In this document: positions 12,402 to 14,692 of the stretch, in pieces
Layout of the letters: every line of letters begins with the position of its first letter
Numbering within the stretch: position 1 is the stretch's first letter
Assembly: GCA_964646585.1 (NCBI GenBank)
Contig: CAZYEY010000023.1
Span: forward strand, 1 to 14,692
From: PFJX01 sp964646585
Lineage (GTDB): Bacteria > Pseudomonadota > Gammaproteobacteria > Burkholderiales > Thiobacillaceae
Direction of reading: 5' to 3'
Length of the DNA stretch: 14,692 nucleotides
The notes under the pieces: generated by a model
The model's input: the letters and a program-made list of their open reading frames with translations, nothing else
What the model was told of the DNA's origin: nothing
Databases searched by the model: none
Translations under genes and position numbers: made by a program

Positions 12402-14692
12402 ATGCTATTTCACCTCGCGAGGGTCTTCCTTCTGACCTTGCTCGTTCCACTGGGGCTGGCCCTGTCCGGCACGGCGTCCGGCGAAGGCGGCGCGACGCCC
12501 CAGATCCGGGAGATCCGCATTGGCGTCCTCGCCAACCGGGGACCGGAATATGCCCTGAAGGAATGGAGCGCCCACGCCAGGTACCTCGATGCCCAACTGC
12601 CCCCCCTGCGTTTCCGCATCGTCCCCCTGTCCTTCCAGGAACTCACCCATGCGGTCCGGAACCGGGAGGTGGAATTCCTCATCACCAACAGCGGCCATTA
12701 CACGGAACTGGAGCTGGCAGGCAGCGTCAGCCACATCGCCACCCGCTTGATGGCTTCCCCCAGCGGCCCCTTGGACCAGTTCGGTGGCGTCGCCTTCACC
12801 CGCGCCGATCATCCGGGCATCCGCCGCTATTCTGATCTCACCGGCGCCCGCGTGATGATTCCCGACAAGGCCAGCCTGGGCGGCTGGCAGGTGCACCTGC
12901 GGGAAGCCCTGGCCCAGGGCATCAACCTGGAAACCGACGCCACCATCATCGCCACCGGCAACCACGAGACAGTCGTGGAGGGCGTGCTCGCAGGCAAGGC
13001 GGATGCCGGTCTGGTGCGTACCGACCTGTTGGAATCCCTGGCCCGGGAGGGACGGGTGGATCTGGCCGGGCTGCGCATCCTCAACCCGCGCTCTTCCCCT
13101 GGATTCCCTTACCTGCTCAGCACCCGGCTCTATCCGGAGTGGCCCCTGGCCCGGGTGACCGGGGTGTCCGACCAACTCGCCAAGGACGTGCTGATCCGTC
13201 TGCTCGCCCTGGAGCCGGACCACCCCGCCGCCAAGGCCGCCGGCATCCAGGGTTGGACCCTGCCCCAGAATTACCAGTCGGTGAACGAGCTCTTCCGGGA
13301 AGCGAAGCTCGGCCCCTACGCCAATCTGCCCATCACCCTGGGCGACATCATGGACCGCTACGGCCAGCCCATCGTTGCCGTCGTCCTGATGGCCTTCCTG
13401 GTGCTGGCGGGCCTGGCCTGGTACGTGGGCAAGGTGAACCGCTGCCTGAAGCAGGAAATCCACCGCCGCCTGGAGGCCGAACACAGTCTGGAGGAAAGCG
13501 ACAGCCGCTTCCGGGACATGGCCAACGCCATGCCCAGCCTCATCTGGCTGGCCGGGCCCGACAAGGGCTGCACCTTCTTCAACCGGGCCTGGCTCGAATT
13601 CACCGGGCGCAGCCTGGCCGATGAGCTTGGCGACGGCTGGACCAGCGGCGTCCACCCGGACGACCTCCCCGCCTGCCTGGGCACCTACAACACCGCCTTC
13701 GACGCCCGCCAACCCTTCGAGATGAAATACCGTCTGCGCCACGCCGACGGCGGCTACCGCTGGATCGTGGATTCCGGCACGCCCCGCTACGGCCCCGACG
13801 GCGGCTTTCGCGGCTACTTCGGCCACTGCCTGGACATCACCGACATGCAGCGCATGACCGAAGCCCTGGAGGAAAGCCGGGAGCGCTATGCCCTGGCCCA
13901 ACGGGCCGCCCACATCGCCAGCCTGGACTGGAACATGGAAACCAACCAGGTCCAATGGTCCGACGAAATCGACGCCATGCTGGGCCTCCCGCCCGGCGGA
14001 TTCTCCCGCAGCCTGGCGTCCTTCCTCGACCAGGTCCATCCGGAGGATCGCCCCGCCGTGGAGGGGGTCATGGCCGCCGCCCTGGAACAGGACCACAGCT
14101 ATGCCGTCGAACACCGCATCATCCGGCCCGACGGCGCCATACGCTGGGTGGCGCAGACCGGAGACGTCTTCCGCGACGACGACAAAAAGGCTCGGCGCAT
14201 GGTCGGCATCATCCAGGACGTCACCGACCGGCGACAGGCGGAGGAAGCCCTGCGCCTGAGCAACGAGCGGCTTACCGACTCCCTGGACGCCCTGCGTCTG
14301 CATACCCGGGATCTCACCCAGATCAACGAAATGAACGAGCTCCTGCAAAGCTGCCTGCGGGAAGAGGAAATCTACCGGGTCTTCGCCCACATGGCGCAAA
14401 CCCTCAATCTGGGCCAGGGCGGCATGCTGGCCCTGGCCCGCCCCCCGGGCCGGGGCCTCCACAGCGTGGTCACCTGGGGAGACACCAACGGCATGGACAC
14501 GCGCTTCGCCCACGACGACTGCTGGGGCATCCGCCGGGGCCATGCTTACGAACCCGGCCTAGCCAGTCCCGGCCTCCACTGCGCCCATTTCCGCTCCCGG
14601 CCCGACCTGCGCGCCCTCTGCCACCCCCTCATCATCCACGGCGAAACCCTGGGCCTCATCACCATCCGGGCCCGGGCCGACATCGACGAACC
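12402..14692 (+). CDS. Membrane sensor: signal peptide, PhnD-like binding domain, TM, two PAS, GAF (3' end outside window)
   Basis: An open frame from ATG 12402 to the right edge (763 complete codons, no stop). GGAGG at 12392-12396 is a strong ribosome site. Residues 1-27 are a signal peptide. Residues about 38-300 resemble a PhnD-type periplasmic phosphate/phosphonate-binding domain (I-R-I-G-V-L-A-N-R-G-P-E near the start, F-L-I-T-N-S-G-H-Y-T-E-L, a D-A-G-L-V-R-T-D-L-L segment). A membrane helix follows at about 324-346, then two PAS domains (about 369-485 and 495-610), a short coiled coil, and a GAF-like domain (about 650-763) with D-D-C-W-G-I-R-R-G. The output domain is outside the window; a GGDEF or a histidine kinase is likely by family. 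A 712-residue open frame on the opposite strand here is a shadow. The ligand is unknown. Confidence 0.92.
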   Translation, partial: MLFHLARVFLLTLLVPLGLALSGTASGEGGATPQIREIRIGVLANRGPEYALKEWSAHARYLDAQLPPLRFRIVPLSFQELTHAVRNREVEFLITNSGHYTELELAGSVSHIATRLMASPSGPLDQFGGVAFTRADHPGIRRYSDLTGARVMIPDKASLGGWQVHLREALAQGINLETDATIIATGNHETVVEGVLAGKADAGLVRTDLLESLAREGRVDLAGLRILNPRSSPGFPYLLSTRLYPEWPLARVTGVSDQLAKDVLIRLLALEPDHPAAKAAGIQGWTLPQNYQSVNELFREAKLGPYANLPITLGDIMDRYGQPIVAVVLMAFLVLAGLAWYVGKVNRCLKQEIHRRLEAEHSLEESDSRFRDMANAMPSLIWLAGPDKGCTFFNRAWLEFTGRSLADELGDGWTSGVHPDDLPACLGTYNTAFDARQPFEMKYRLRHADGGYRWIVDSGTPRYGPDGGFRGYFGHCLDITDMQRMTEALEESRERYALAQRAAHIASLDWNMETNQVQWSDEIDAMLGLPPGGFSRSLASFLDQVHPEDRPAVEGVMAAALEQDHSYAVEHRIIRPDGAIRWVAQTGDVFRDDDKKARRMVGIIQDVTDRRQAEEALRLSNERLTDSLDALRLHTRDLTQINEMNELLQSCLREEEIYRVFAHMAQTLNLGQGGMLALARPPGRGLHSVVTWGDTNGMDTRFAHDDCWGIRRGHAYEPGLASPGLHCAHFRSRPDLRALCHPLIIHGETLGLITIRARADIDE

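Noticed and set aside
12405..14543. 712-residue open frame on the - strand
   Set aside because: It lies antisense to the sensor gene and shows Gly/Ala/Val/His-rich low-information sequence with no domain. The + strand frame has a signal peptide, a binding domain, PAS and GAF. Long antisense frames are expected from strong GC third-position bias.
1..14692. CRISPR arrays, insertion sequences, tRNA/rRNA genes, phage or defence genes
   Set aside because: No regularly spaced repeats, terminal inverted repeats, transposase motifs, integrases or RNA-gene signatures were seen on reading both strands.

Overview
The window is a high-GC, densely coded chromosomal segment that looks betaproteobacterial, probably near the Rhodocyclales. 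This rests on the divergent lptM/cyaY pair at the left edge, strong G/C third-position bias, and the abundance of PAS/GGDEF/EAL signalling proteins. The taxon is an inference; no rRNA or tRNA is present. Genes are separated by short gaps, and the longest gene-free stretch is about 260 bases (12143-12401).

Left block (1-3878, mostly + strand): the start of the small lipoprotein gene lptM on the - strand and the divergent frataxin gene cyaY. These are followed by a tightly packed run of two stand-alone cyclic-nucleotide-binding-fold proteins (overlapping stop/start), an AEC-family permease and a YjbQ-family protein. After a 160-base gap with a hairpin comes a tandem-domain universal stress protein.

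Middle block (3879-7985, - strand): a five-gene chromate-resistance operon read right to left: chrB (regulator), chrA (two-domain chromate transporter), a single-domain rhodanese, a second ChrB C-terminal-domain gene, and an MFS permease. Four junctions overlap or almost touch (11-nt overlap, 2-nt gap, ATGA, GTGA), so this is one translationally coupled unit. The fourth gene is broken: about 46 codons are missing from its middle and the two conserved halves lie in different frames. The shifted frame stops 28 nt before the GTG of the MFS gene. An AT-rich 105-base region with an imperfect palindrome separates chrB from the next gene and is the likely control region.

Right block (7986-14692): a 1071-residue five-PAS GGDEF-EAL protein with intact cyclase, inhibitory-site and phosphodiesterase motifs; a convergent psiE-like membrane protein; an 80-residue unknown protein; and a large membrane-bound sensor that runs off the right edge. 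The sensor has a signal peptide, a PhnD-like periplasmic binding domain, a transmembrane segment, two PAS domains and a GAF-like domain; its output domain lies outside the window. The PsiE and PhnD-like genes beside a c-di-GMP enzyme hint at a phosphorus- or oxyanion-related signalling neighbourhood, but this rests on proximity only.

No clearly new defence or mobile system, CRISPR array, insertion sequence or RNA gene was found. The most notable observations are the decayed ChrB-C gene inside a coupled chromate/rhodanese operon, the pair of cNMP-fold proteins lacking DNA-binding domains, and the PhnD-type sensor next to psiE.
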